64,000 nt of DNA, taken from positions 62,001 through 126,000 of the forward strand of contig NZ_LZIF01000113.1 in NCBI RefSeq assembly GCF_001667145.1, read 5' to 3'. The position numbers and the translations under genes are program-made. The notes under the pieces were generated by a model. The model searched no databases and had not been told where the DNA came from. It saw nothing but the letters and a program-made list of their open reading frames with translations. Within the stretch, counting starts at the first letter, position 1. Every line of letters begins with the position of its first letter. This document shows, in pieces, positions 15,397-24,008 of this stretch. The DNA is from Mycobacterium sp. 852002-51971_SCH5477799-a (GTDB lineage Bacteria; Actinomycetota; Actinomycetes; Mycobacteriales; Mycobacteriaceae).

Positions 15397-15918
15397 TCAG
15401 AAAGGCGGTTCGTCGTCCCCGCCGCCGAACGAGCCCGACGCGGGCGCACTGCCCCATGGGTCGTCCGCGGGCCCGCTGCTCGCCGGCGCCGACTGCTGGC
15501 GGGATCCACCGCCACCGCCACCGAAACCGCCGCCACCACCACCGCCGCCGCTGCGGCTGGCCTTGTTGACCTTGGCCGTGGCATACCGCAGCGAGGGGCC
15601 GATCTCGTCGACCTCGACCTCGAAGACGGTGCGCTTCTCACCTTCACGGGTCTCAAAAGAGCGCTGCTTGAGCCGGCCCGTGACGATCACCCGGGCACCA
15701 CGCGTCAGGCTTTCCGCGACATTCTCGGCGGCTTCTCGCCAGATGTTGCACCGCAGGAACAGCGCCTCACCGTCTTTCCATTCCCCGCTCTGGCGGTCAT
15801 AGATTCGCGGTGTCGACGCCACGGTGAAGTTTGCGACCGCGGCCCCCGACGGGGTGAACCGCAGCTCGGGGTCGGCGGTCAGGTTTCCGACAACGGTGAT
15901 AGTGGTGTCACCAGCCAC
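15397..15918 (-). CDS. ssb: Single-stranded DNA-binding protein
   Basis: 173 residues. The OB fold (residues 1-110; DTTITVVGNLTADPELRF, VIVTGRLKQRSFE) is followed by a Gly-rich disordered linker and the acidic tail DDEPPF that recruits repair and replication proteins. SSB coats single strands as a tetramer. Placement between rpsF and rpsR couples its supply to ribosomal protein synthesis, as in most bacteria. Upstream 15919-16044 is a short spacer with no gene. Confidence 0.98.
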   Translation of the reverse strand: MAGDTTITVVGNLTADPELRFTPSGAAVANFTVASTPRIYDRQSGEWKDGEALFLRCNIWREAAENVAESLTRGARVIVTGRLKQRSFETREGEKRTVFEVEVDEIGPSLRYATAKVNKASRSGGGGGGGGFGGGGGGSRQQSAPASSGPADDPWGSAPASGSFGGGDDEPPF

Positions 15919-16044
15919 AGTTTCCTCCTCGTTCCGCCCTGTTCCTCGCCGTTCGGGTGGTGGGTGTCATGAGCGTACTTTCGCTGAGCTCTCCACAGCC
16001 TAGGCAGGTGCGTCGACGAGAAGCACGCGACGCAGCCAAGGCTG

Positions 16045-16335
16045 TTAGTGCTTGTCGGTCCGCATCACCTTGGTGCGCAGTACCGACTCGTTGAGGCTCA
16101 GCTGACGGTCGAGCTCGGATACCGTCGCCGGCTCGGCTTTCAGGTCGACGACGACGTAGATGCCTTCGGCGTGCTTGGCGATCTCGTAGGCCAGACGGCG
16201 CCGGCCCCAGATGTCGACCTTGTCGACGGATCCACCATCCTTGCGGACGACGTTGAGGAACGTCTCCAAGGACGGGGCAACGGTGCGCTCGTCGAGCGTG
16301 GGGTCAAGAATGACCATGATTTCGTAGGGACGCAT
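16045..16335 (-). CDS. rpsF: 30S ribosomal protein S6
   Basis: 96 residues with the S6 ferredoxin-like fold (MRPYEIMVILDPTLDE, WGRRRLAYEI, VVDLKAEPA). It forms a pair with S18 on 16S rRNA. It is first in the group, and GAGGTGGTGAGG upstream gives a strong ribosome binding site. The 134 bp upstream (16336-16469) must hold the promoter; I see no leader structure I can name. Confidence 0.97.
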   Translation of the reverse strand: MRPYEIMVILDPTLDERTVAPSLETFLNVVRKDGGSVDKVDIWGRRRLAYEIAKHAEGIYVVVDLKAEPATVSELDRQLSLNESVLRTKVMRTDKH

Positions 16336-16469
16336 GGAAACCTCACCACCTCCTCTGGTCTCAAGCGGCCACGGTCGTTCCGTGGCAGGAGGGTCGCCTG
16401 CGTCGGCAACCGCATCAGGCTACCGGATAGCGGGCTGAGCAGAGAAATCCGGCCGAAGGCGCAACCTCG

Positions 16470-17111
16470 CTATTGCCGGGCACTCAGGTATTCGTCGGCC
16501 CTCGCCACCGTCGCGGGACCGGCCTTGGCGAGGGCGCCCGAGTCGAATGGCGGCTGCGGGTCGTATTCGATGAGCAGCTGCGCCGCCTGTGCGGCCTCGC
16601 GGTCGACGAGCAGTTCCACCAGACGCAGAGCCATGTCGATGCCGCTGGACACCCCGGCGGCGGTGATGATTCGCTCCGGCAGGTGTTCGACGACTCGCTG
16701 CGGCACGTAGCGGGCGCCCAGGTCATTGAGGAGGTCGGCGGCCCGCCAGTGGGTCGTGGCAGTGAGCCCGTCAAGCAATCCGGCCGCAGCCAGCAGCAGG
16801 GCACCGGTGCACACGGAGGTGGTGAACGTTGTGGTGGGGTGTACCGCGTGCAGCCACACCCGGATGGCCTCGTCGTGGATCAGCTGCCTGGTGCCGATGC
16901 CGCCGGGGAACACCACCACGTCGGGGGCGCCCACCTCGTCGAAGGTGGCGTCACAGCTGACGCCGAGCATTCCGTTCTCGGTCCGGACCTCACCGCGGTG
17001 GTGACCGACGAACACGACGTCGATCGACGGAATGCGTTGCAGCACCTCGTACGGACCGACGGCGTCGAGTGCGGTGAATCGGGGAAAGATCGGAATGGCA
17101 ACCTGAGTCAT
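16470..17111 (-). CDS. DJ-1/PfpI-family protein
   Basis: 213 residues of the DJ-1/PfpI class I glutamine amidotransferase-like fold. The nucleophile elbow is SVCTGALLLAAAG, with the reactive Cys near residue 100, and the family's early Glu lies in PYEVL. Members include isocyanide hydratases, glyoxalases and chaperones, so activity is uncertain. It overlaps the GT87-like gene by ATGA, so the two are coupled. It occupies the position of Rv0052 in M. tuberculosis. Confidence 0.8.
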   Translation of the reverse strand: MTQVAIPIFPRFTALDAVGPYEVLQRIPSIDVVFVGHHRGEVRTENGMLGVSCDATFDEVGAPDVVVFPGGIGTRQLIHDEAIRVWLHAVHPTTTFTTSVCTGALLLAAAGLLDGLTATTHWRAADLLNDLGARYVPQRVVEHLPERIITAAGVSSGIDMALRLVELLVDREAAQAAQLLIEYDPQPPFDSGALAKAGPATVARADEYLSARQ

Positions 17112-18766
17112 GGCCTGGCGCCGCTTGCCACTGTGGGTTGCTCGTCGGCGTCCTCGGATGCCGGGGCGCTCGAGCGGCGCGACCCAGCCGGTCGCAGCCA
17201 GTCCGGCAACCAGCCGGGCGGGGCGTCAGCTGCGCGGTCGAAAGGTCCGCCCGCCGGATCGTCCACCCGTGCGCCCCATCGCACCAAATCCTCGCCGGGG
17301 CGGTATATCTGGCGAATCACCAACGCGCACAGGATGATAACCGCGAGGTCGCGCAGCAGCACCGTGGTGGTGAAGAACTGTTCGGGCAGAGAGCGGTTGG
17401 GGTTGCCGTACAGGTAATACATCCGTGGCACCCACACCAGCGCGTCGATGCTCATCCATGCCAGCAGTACCCGCCGGTGCGGCAGGGCCAGCACCGCCAG
17501 CGGCACCAGCCACAGCGAGAACTGCGGGCTCCACACCTTGTTGGTCAGCAGGAAAGCGGCGACCACCAAGAACACCAGCTGCGCCACCCGCGGGCGTTGG
17601 GGCGCGGTCAACACGATGAAAGCGATTGCGGCACAACACGCCACGAACAACACCGCGACAACGATGTTGAGCACCGTCGGAGGCTGCCAGAACCCGAGCT
17701 TGGAATCGAATCCCCGCCAACCCGTGAACGACTTGATGACGTTGTACACCGAGTCCATGTCGTCGCCGCGACGCGTGTTGAGCCGGAAGAACTCCGACCA
17801 GCCGCGCGGAAAAAACACCAGCACGGGCAGGTTCACCGACAGCCAGGTCATCCCGGCAGCCACCGTTGTCCGGGCCCACGCGCGGAACTGACCCGTCCGG
17901 ATTCCCAGCAGCAGCATCGGGCCCAAGAACAGCAACGGATACAGCTTCGCCGCGGCACCCAAGCCGATCAGCACGCCGGCCAGCACCGGTTTTCGTCGCG
18001 CCCAGGCCAACAGGCCGGCCATCGCGAAAGCCGTTGCCAGCGCGTCGAAGTTGGTGAATATCTGAAAGATCAATATCGGCGAGCCGGCCACCAGGGCGGC
18101 GTCCCAGATCCGCTGTCCGGACAGGCCCGCACTCGCCCAGACGGTGGCAAGCCAGGCCAGCGCCAGCCCGAATGCCGCGATATCAAAGAACATCACCACC
18201 TCGGCGACCACCGGAAGGGGGGCGAGCTTGCTCAGCGCGGTGTAGGTCTTGGCCAGCGCCATCGACACGTACTGGTAGATCCCCGTCAGCACCGGATACT
18301 CCATGTAGCGCACCGCGGGCTGGCCGTCGTAACGGATCTGCTGGGCGCCGGTCGAATCGGTCTCGACCCAGCTCGACTTGTAGGGAAACTTGCCTTGGCT
18401 CAACAACTCTGCGCTGTAGAGCGGCACGGTGTCGGAGTAGCACAACTCGTAGTAAGCGCGTTGGTTGTCCCAGTTGGCCACCCGCTGATCGCCGGTCCCG
18501 GTGCCGGTGCTTTGCAGACAGGCCGCCTTCGTCGACCAGCCCAGCGCCAGGAAGACCAGGCCGATCAAGAACATCACCCGCAGCGGGGTCATCAGCCGAG
18601 AGCGTCCGATCAGGGCGTGCCGCCCCACCGGCCCCCCGACGACATCGGCGAGCGCGGCGCCCAGAAAGTCGTTGCGGCTCGGGCAATCTCGGTTGTCGGC
18701 GCTGCGCAGATCCGCGGCCAGCGGCTGCGGTGAAGCGGTCGCGCCGTGCTCCGCGGCGTCGGTCAC
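17108..18766 (-). CDS. Polytopic membrane glycosyltransferase-like protein (GT87/DUF2029 type)
   Basis: 552 residues with about 10-12 transmembrane helices and a long disordered C-terminus. The pattern (periplasmic loops after helix 1, YPPL-like EYPVLTGIYQYV, and AAAKLYPLLFLGPMLLLG) is that of GT-C polyprenyl-phosphate mannosyl-type transferases (DUF2029/GT87). It would add a sugar from a lipid carrier on the outer face of the membrane, perhaps to lipoglycans. It is the Rv0051 counterpart. GTG 18766 overlaps the ponA1 stop (GTGA), so the two are cotranslated. Confidence 0.82.
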   Translation of the reverse strand: MTDAAEHGATASPQPLAADLRSADNRDCPSRNDFLGAALADVVGGPVGRHALIGRSRLMTPLRVMFLIGLVFLALGWSTKAACLQSTGTGTGDQRVANWDNQRAYYELCYSDTVPLYSAELLSQGKFPYKSSWVETDSTGAQQIRYDGQPAVRYMEYPVLTGIYQYVSMALAKTYTALSKLAPLPVVAEVVMFFDIAAFGLALAWLATVWASAGLSGQRIWDAALVAGSPILIFQIFTNFDALATAFAMAGLLAWARRKPVLAGVLIGLGAAAKLYPLLFLGPMLLLGIRTGQFRAWARTTVAAGMTWLSVNLPVLVFFPRGWSEFFRLNTRRGDDMDSVYNVIKSFTGWRGFDSKLGFWQPPTVLNIVVAVLFVACCAAIAFIVLTAPQRPRVAQLVFLVVAAFLLTNKVWSPQFSLWLVPLAVLALPHRRVLLAWMSIDALVWVPRMYYLYGNPNRSLPEQFFTTTVLLRDLAVIILCALVIRQIYRPGEDLVRWGARVDDPAGGPFDRAADAPPGWLPDWLRPAGSRRSSAPASEDADEQPTVASGARP

Positions 18767-21435
18767 GGTGGCGGTGGCGGCGCTTGGGGCCCACCCGGCG
18801 GGACGCCACCGCCCGGGGGGCCACCAAATGGGGGGCCACCACCCGGGACGCCACCGAACGGGCCGCCCGGCTCCGGGCCACCCGGCGGGCCGCCGGGCGC
18901 CGGTGGCGCCGCGGTGATCGTCGTGGGCGGACCGACCGGAATGGTGATGCCCGGCGCGACTTCGATCGTGGGCTGGATGACAGTCTCCGACGGCGGAGGG
19001 GGTGGCGGGGGCGCCACGGGCACACCCGCGTAACCGCCGATCTCCGTCGGCTTGGGGAAGGATTCGTTGGACGTGCCCTTGAGCGCCCCGTCCATCGTGG
19101 ACTTCCAGATATCCGACGGCAGCCCCGACCCGTAAACCGGTCCGCCCGAAGCGGTTACCAGCGGGCTATCACCTTTGGCCGTGCCCACCCACACCGCCGT
19201 CGATAGCGACGGTGTGTAACCCACCATCCAGGCGTCCTTGTTCGAAGTGGTGTCCCCGAGCTGGGTGGTGCCGGTCTTGGCGGCCGACGGCCTACCGCCG
19301 GCCAGCGCGTGGCCGCGCGAGTAGGCGGCGATCGGCACCATGGCCGCGGTGGTGTTGTCGGCGACGGCCTTGGGGACGCGTTGCTCGCTCTTGTTGTCGG
19401 AGTTGGCGGCGTCGAAGAGGACCTGGCCGTCGGAGTTGACCACCTTCTGCACGAAGTGCGGTTGGTGATAGACGCCGGAGGCCGCCAGCGTGGCGTAAGC
19501 GGAGGCCATGTCGAGCACCCGGGTTTGATACTGGCCGAGCACGATTCCGTTGTTCGGCGGGCCGCCCTTGCCGTCCTCGGAAAGCGTGTGGTCCACACCG
19601 GGGAAGCTGGTCGCCACCCCGGCTTGGTGCGCGGCGTCGGCGACGGCCTGCGGGCCCCCCTTGAGCTTGAGCATCAGCCGGTAGTAGGAGGTGTTCAGCG
19701 ACATCTTGAGCGCCTGGGCGAGGTTACAGGTCCCGCAGCTCTCGCCCTCGACGTTGGTGATCTTGATGCCATCGACCGTCAGCGGCGAGCTGTCGACCTG
19801 ATAACCCAGCCCAATGCCTTGTTCCAGGGCGGCCACCAGCGCGAACACCTTGAACGACGACCCGGTCTGCAGCCCGGCCTGGGCGAAGTCAAACCCGTTG
19901 GCGTCGGTGCCGCCGAAGTATGCGCGTATTGCGCCGTCGTGCGGATCGACCGAGACCGCGGCCGAACGCATGTCGGGGTCTTGGCCGTCGAGGTATTTCG
20001 ACACCGCCTTCTCCGCCGCTTGCTGGGCCTTCGGATCGATCGTGGTGGTGACCTGCAGTCCCTGGGTGTTCAGGGTGCGCTCGTCGATGTTGAACAGCTC
20101 CATCAACTCTCTGGTCACCTGACGCTCGATCAGCCCGTTGGGCCCGGTCGTCTGGTTCTGCGCGCGCGCCTGATCAGGCGGCACGGTGGGCGGGAACTGC
20201 TGCGCGGAACGGTCACTCGATGACAGCGCCTTCGTCTCCACCATGCCGTCGAGCACCCACGCCCAACGGGCCCGGGCGCCCTGCGGATCGACCGCCGGGT
20301 CGAGCGTGGACGGGCGCCGGATGAGCGCGGCCAGCAGCGCACCCTCAGAGACCGTGAGCTGCTCGACGGGTTTGTTGAAGTAGGCCTTGGTGGCGGCCGA
20401 AATCCCGTAGGCGCCCCGTCCGAAGTAGATGATGTTCAGATAGGCCTGCAGCACATCGTCTTTCGACCACTCCCCCGACATCTTGGTGGCGATCACCAGT
20501 TCCTTGGCCTTGCGCATCAGGCCGCTGACCCCATGCTGGGCCGAACCCACCAGCGCGTTCTTCACGTACTGCTGCGTGATCGTCGAACCACCCTGCAGGT
20601 CGCCGCTGCCGAAGAGGTTGTTGTTCACCGCGCGCACGAAACCGCTGAAATCGAACCCGGGGTTCGAGTAGAAATTGCGGTCTTCGGCGGCGATCACCGC
20701 CTGGCGCACGTGCACGGGAACTTGGTTGATGTTGACGTCGACCCGATTGCCTTCCGGCGGGATGATCTTGGCGATCTCCGAGCCGTCGCTGGCCAGGATT
20801 GTCGAAACCTGGTTGGTGCGAAGGTCGCCCGGCTTGGGAATGTCGACGATGAAGTACGCCATCGCGAACGTGACGATCGGCAGCAGCACCAGCACCGCCG
20901 CGCTGATGTAGGCCGCTCGCCGGACCCACAGCCAGTTGATCTGCTCGGTCCAGGCCCAGTCGCGCCACGGTGGCGCGGGCCGGCCACCGGGACCGCCGGG
21001 TCCTCCCGGACCTCCGGGGCGCCGCGGCGGAGGGGGCGGCCCGCCGGGAGGACCACCGCCGAGGCTGGCCCGCTCCTGCCGGCCGGACGCCGGCCCCCGG
21101 CCATCCAGTGCGGCCTTGACCTCGTCGAGCGCGTCGCGCCGCAAGGGCGTCGAAGGGGGCCCGGCCAGCGCGGCCTTGACTTCCTCGATGGGATCGGAGC
21201 GCCGGGGCGCCCGCTCGTCTCTGACCGGCGGCAGGATCGTCGTCATCCGGTCATCGGGCGGCCCCTGACGGCGCCGATTGATCGTCGGCGGCGCCTCCCG
21301 GTGTTCGGGGTTCCGCCGATCGGCGTCCGGGCGGTCTGGCCCCGGACGCTCATCAGAACTCTGATTGCCTACACGCTCAGTCGCTGGCCCACGCTGGTCA
21401 CCGGACGACTGACTGTGGCGTCCATCGTTATTCAA
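18763..21435 (-). CDS. ponA1: Bifunctional penicillin-binding protein PonA1
   Basis: A class A PBP of about 890 residues. A disordered Pro/Gly-rich cytoplasmic part precedes one membrane helix (AYISAAVLVLLPIVTFAMAYF). Then come the GT51 transglycosylase (AAEDRNFYSNPGFD, GGSTITQQYVKNA, RGAYGISAATKAYF) and the transpeptidase with STFK-type SSFK (TGSSFKVFALV), SLN and KTGTT, and finally a Pro-rich C-terminal tail. It polymerises and crosslinks peptidoglycan at the cell poles. The start is uncertain: TTG 21435 overlaps the previous stop and is preferred over ATG 21246. Confidence 0.95.
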   Translation of the reverse strand: MNNDGRHSQSSGDQRGPATERVGNQSSDERPGPDRPDADRRNPEHREAPPTINRRRQGPPDDRMTTILPPVRDERAPRRSDPIEEVKAALAGPPSTPLRRDALDEVKAALDGRGPASGRQERASLGGGPPGGPPPPPRRPGGPGGPGGPGGRPAPPWRDWAWTEQINWLWVRRAAYISAAVLVLLPIVTFAMAYFIVDIPKPGDLRTNQVSTILASDGSEIAKIIPPEGNRVDVNINQVPVHVRQAVIAAEDRNFYSNPGFDFSGFVRAVNNNLFGSGDLQGGSTITQQYVKNALVGSAQHGVSGLMRKAKELVIATKMSGEWSKDDVLQAYLNIIYFGRGAYGISAATKAYFNKPVEQLTVSEGALLAALIRRPSTLDPAVDPQGARARWAWVLDGMVETKALSSSDRSAQQFPPTVPPDQARAQNQTTGPNGLIERQVTRELMELFNIDERTLNTQGLQVTTTIDPKAQQAAEKAVSKYLDGQDPDMRSAAVSVDPHDGAIRAYFGGTDANGFDFAQAGLQTGSSFKVFALVAALEQGIGLGYQVDSSPLTVDGIKITNVEGESCGTCNLAQALKMSLNTSYYRLMLKLKGGPQAVADAAHQAGVATSFPGVDHTLSEDGKGGPPNNGIVLGQYQTRVLDMASAYATLAASGVYHQPHFVQKVVNSDGQVLFDAANSDNKSEQRVPKAVADNTTAAMVPIAAYSRGHALAGGRPSAAKTGTTQLGDTTSNKDAWMVGYTPSLSTAVWVGTAKGDSPLVTASGGPVYGSGLPSDIWKSTMDGALKGTSNESFPKPTEIGGYAGVPVAPPPPPPPSETVIQPTIEVAPGITIPVGPPTTITAAPPAPGGPPGGPEPGGPFGGVPGGGPPFGGPPGGGVPPGGPQAPPPPP

Positions 21436-21868
21436 TGGCCGTGCGGGCGTTGTTGCGCGCCGTCCGCGTGCGTCCGGTTCCCCTGGGCGGAGGTGCGGTG
21501 CGCGCCGCACCGAGCACATACGACTTGACGAGATGGTTCCAGCTGCAGGTCCGGCACACCTCCACCACGTGGACGGCGAACTCCTCGAAGCGGGTTGCCA
21601 GCATCACCAATTCTTCGGCCGTGCGCGCTGAGCCCGACACCGCACCAAGGTGTTCCCCGAACACCCATGACACCAGCGTCAACTGCTCCTTGCGGCAGAT
21701 CGGGCACATGACCTGACTCGGTTTGCCGTGAAACTTGGCGGCGCGCAGCAGATACGGGTTCGCGTCACAAACCTCGGAGACACCGGTGCGGCCGGAGTAC
21801 ACCTCGGCCAGCAGTGAGCGCCGCCGGAGCGCGTAGTCCACCACCTGTCGCTGCAGTCGCACGCCCAC
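21428..21868 (-). CDS. DUF5318-type zinc-ribbon protein
   Basis: 146 residues with two CxxC pairs, CPICRKEQL and CRTCSWNHL, placed to form one zinc ribbon, and a basic tail (RGTGRTRTARNNARTAIE). It matches the Rv0049 family of actinobacteria, of unknown function. Its stop overlaps the preferred ponA1 start by 8 bp, so it is the first gene of a coupled cell-wall operon with ponA1, the GT87-like gene and the PfpI-like gene. Confidence 0.8.
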   Translation of the reverse strand: MGVRLQRQVVDYALRRRSLLAEVYSGRTGVSEVCDANPYLLRAAKFHGKPSQVMCPICRKEQLTLVSWVFGEHLGAVSGSARTAEELVMLATRFEEFAVHVVEVCRTCSWNHLVKSYVLGAARTAPPPRGTGRTRTARNNARTAIE

Positions 21869-22196
21869 CAGAGTACGTCGCCATCCCGAGCAGGGATACG
21901 CAACCGAACCGTCGCGGTCCTTCCCGGCGAATCAACGGTGGTTTCTGCGCCAAACCGGGACCGGACTTCTACGATCATCCCCGTGGTGAAACGGCTCACT
22001 GCCCGCCCTCGACTCGCACCCGAAGGTCGCGCGAGTCGGCGGCTGGGGCGATCCGACAAGTTCGGCCAAAAGTTCCTGTGACGAACTCCGAACCAACGTT
22101 TGGTGGTGTTGTGGCTAATATATCGAGACGATACGATTGCGCGAGGCGTCGAACCGTCGTAACCAGCCACGCAAATCCTTCAGGGAGGTGATTCGA
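21869..22196. other. Divergent promoter region between DUF5318 and padR; no Rv0048c counterpart
   Basis: 328 bp without a convincing gene. In M. tuberculosis a membrane protein gene (Rv0048c) lies at this place. Here only a 31-codon frame starting GTG at about 21983 (VKRLTARPRLAPEG...) is left, which may be noise. The right end carries the padR promoter and operator. Confidence 0.4.
22121..22133. promoter_or_regulatory. PadR operator dyad
   Basis: TATCG-AGA-CGATA is a perfect 13-bp dyad overlapping the end of a TAATAT -10-like box (22117-22122), about 63 bp before the PadR start. The position fits autoregulation and possible control of ino1 downstream. Confidence 0.5.
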
Positions 22197-22739
22197 TTGC
22201 TGGAGCTTGCCATCCTGGGTCTCCTCATCGAGTCGCCCATGCACGGCTACGAGTTGCGCAAACGGCTGACCGGCCTACTCGGCGCGTTCCGGGCGTTTTC
22301 GTACGGATCGCTCTACCCGGCCCTGCGGCGCATGCAGGGCGAGGGGTTGATTGCCGAGAACGCCGCCCCGGCCGGGACGCCGGTTCGGCGGGCCCGCCGT
22401 GTCTACCAGCTGACCGACGAGGGCCGCCGGCGCTTCGGGGAACTGGTGTCCGACACCGGTCCCCACAACTACACCGACGACGGCTTCGGGGTACACCTGG
22501 CTTTCTTCAACCGGACTCCGGCAGAGGCGCGGATGCGCATTCTGGAAGGCCGCCGCCGTCAGGTCGAGGAAAGGCGGGAAGGTCTGCGCGAAGCAGTTGC
22601 GCGGGCCAGTAGCTCGTTCGATCGCTACACCCGTCAGCTTCATCAACTGGGGCTCGAGTCCAGTGAGCGCGAAGTCAAGTGGCTCAACGAGCTCATCGCT
22701 GCGGAGCGGGCTATGCCCGGCCTCTCCGAGCAAACGTAA
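22197..22739 (+). CDS. PadR-family transcriptional regulator
   Basis: 180 residues. The winged helix (LELAILGLLIESPMHGYELR, YGSLYPALRRMQGEGLI, YQLTDEGRRRF) is followed by a long helical dimerisation arm. TTG 22197 is chosen because GGGAGGTGA lies 8 nt upstream and PadR proteins begin LELAILGLL; the resulting length equals that of the M. tuberculosis counterpart Rv0047c. It lies 56 bp upstream of ino1 on the same strand, so it may regulate inositol synthesis. Confidence 0.92.
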   Translation: MLELAILGLLIESPMHGYELRKRLTGLLGAFRAFSYGSLYPALRRMQGEGLIAENAAPAGTPVRRARRVYQLTDEGRRRFGELVSDTGPHNYTDDGFGVHLAFFNRTPAEARMRILEGRRRQVEERREGLREAVARASSSFDRYTRQLHQLGLESSEREVKWLNELIAAERAMPGLSEQT

Positions 22740-22795
22740 ACCCCTGCACGAATCCAGCATCCCAGTCAGTGGTTAGAGGTTAGGAGAACGCCCAT

Positions 22796-23896
22796 ATGAG
22801 TGAGCAGAACGCGCCGCAGGCGTCGACGGAGGTACGAGTCGCCATTGTCGGCGTCGGTAACTGCGCGTCTTCGCTGGTTCAGGGCGTGCAGTACTACTAC
22901 GACGCCGACGCGAACAGCACCGTGCCCGGTTTGATGCACGTGAAGTTCGGCCAATACCACGTTCGCGACGTGAAGTTCGTCGCCGCGTTCGACGTGGACG
23001 CCAAGAAGGTGGGCTTCGACCTGTCCGAGGCGATCTTCGCGTCGGAGAACAACACCATCAAGATCGCCGACGTGCCGCCCACCAACGTGACGGTGCAGCG
23101 CGGCCCGACGCTGGACGGCATCGGCAAGTACTACGCCGACACCATCGAGGTGTCCGACGTCGAGCCCGTCGACGTGGTCCAGGCGCTGCGCGAGGCCAAC
23201 GTCGACGTGCTGGTCTCGTACCTGCCGGTGGGCTCCGAAGAGGCCGACAAGTTCTACGCGCAGTGCGCAATCGACGCGGGCGTGGCATTCGTCAACGCGT
23301 TGCCGGTGTTCATCGCCTCCGACCCCGTGTGGGCCAAGAAGTTCGCCGACGCCGGGGTGCCGATCGTCGGTGACGACATTAAGAGCCAGGTCGGCGCGAC
23401 CATCACCCACCGCGTGATGGCCAAGCTGTTCGAAGACCGCGGCGTCCAGCTGGACCGCACCATGCAGCTCAACGTCGGCGGCAACATGGACTTCCTCAAC
23501 ATGCTCGAGCGCGAGCGCCTCGAGTCCAAGAAGATCTCCAAGACGCAGGCCGTCACGTCTAACCTGCAGCGCGAGTTCAAAACCAAGGACGTGCACATCG
23601 GCCCGTCCGACCATGTCGGCTGGCTCGACGACCGCAAGTGGGCCTATGTGCGGCTCGAGGGCCGCGCCTTTGGTGACGTGCCGCTGAACCTGGAGTACAA
23701 GCTCGAGGTCTGGGACTCGCCGAACTCCGCGGGCGTCATCATCGACGCGGTGCGCGCCGCCAAGATCGCCAAGGACCGCGGCATCGGCGGCCCGGTGATC
23801 CCGGCGTCGGCCTACCTGATGAAGAGCCCGCCGCAGCAGCTGCCGGACGACATCGCGCGCGCCCAGCTCGAAGAGTTCATCATCGGCGCAGACTAG
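22796..23896 (+). CDS. ino1: Inositol-1-phosphate synthase
   Basis: 366 residues. The NAD-binding GVGNCASSLVQGV lies at about residues 19-31, and the catalytic region includes GDDIKSQVGAT, NVGGNMDFLNM and SDHVGWLDDRKWA, with conserved Lys and Asp residues. It converts glucose-6-phosphate to inositol-1-phosphate, the entry point to phosphatidylinositol, PIMs, lipoarabinomannan and mycothiol. TAGGAGAAC precedes the ATG. A long hairpin follows the stop. Confidence 0.98.
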   Translation: MSEQNAPQASTEVRVAIVGVGNCASSLVQGVQYYYDADANSTVPGLMHVKFGQYHVRDVKFVAAFDVDAKKVGFDLSEAIFASENNTIKIADVPPTNVTVQRGPTLDGIGKYYADTIEVSDVEPVDVVQALREANVDVLVSYLPVGSEEADKFYAQCAIDAGVAFVNALPVFIASDPVWAKKFADAGVPIVGDDIKSQVGATITHRVMAKLFEDRGVQLDRTMQLNVGGNMDFLNMLERERLESKKISKTQAVTSNLQREFKTKDVHIGPSDHVGWLDDRKWAYVRLEGRAFGDVPLNLEYKLEVWDSPNSAGVIIDAVRAAKIAKDRGIGGPVIPASAYLMKSPPQQLPDDIARAQLEEFIIGAD

Positions 23897-23911
23897 TCAT
23901 CGTCTGCTCGA

Positions 23912-23952
23912 CCGAACTGGCCCGTCACCTCGAAGGTGGCGGGCCAGTTCGG
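23912..23952 (+). terminator. Long hairpin after ino1
   Basis: CCGAACTGGCCCGTCACCT and AGGTGGCGGGCCAGTTCGG pair over 19 bp with a single G-T wobble and a CGA loop, 16 bp after the ino1 stop. No T tract follows, which is the usual form of mycobacterial terminators. It separates ino1 from the next operon. Confidence 0.8.
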
Positions 23953-24008
23953 TTGCGGGCGGCGAAATCATCGACACGATGCTGTGCAGGTGCTTAGCAT
24001 CAGTCTCG

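Noticed and set aside
17138..18733. Long plus-strand open frame of 531 codons opposite the GT87-like gene
   Set aside because: It mirrors a membrane protein with clear helices on the minus strand; its own product is Arg/His/Gln-rich with no motif.
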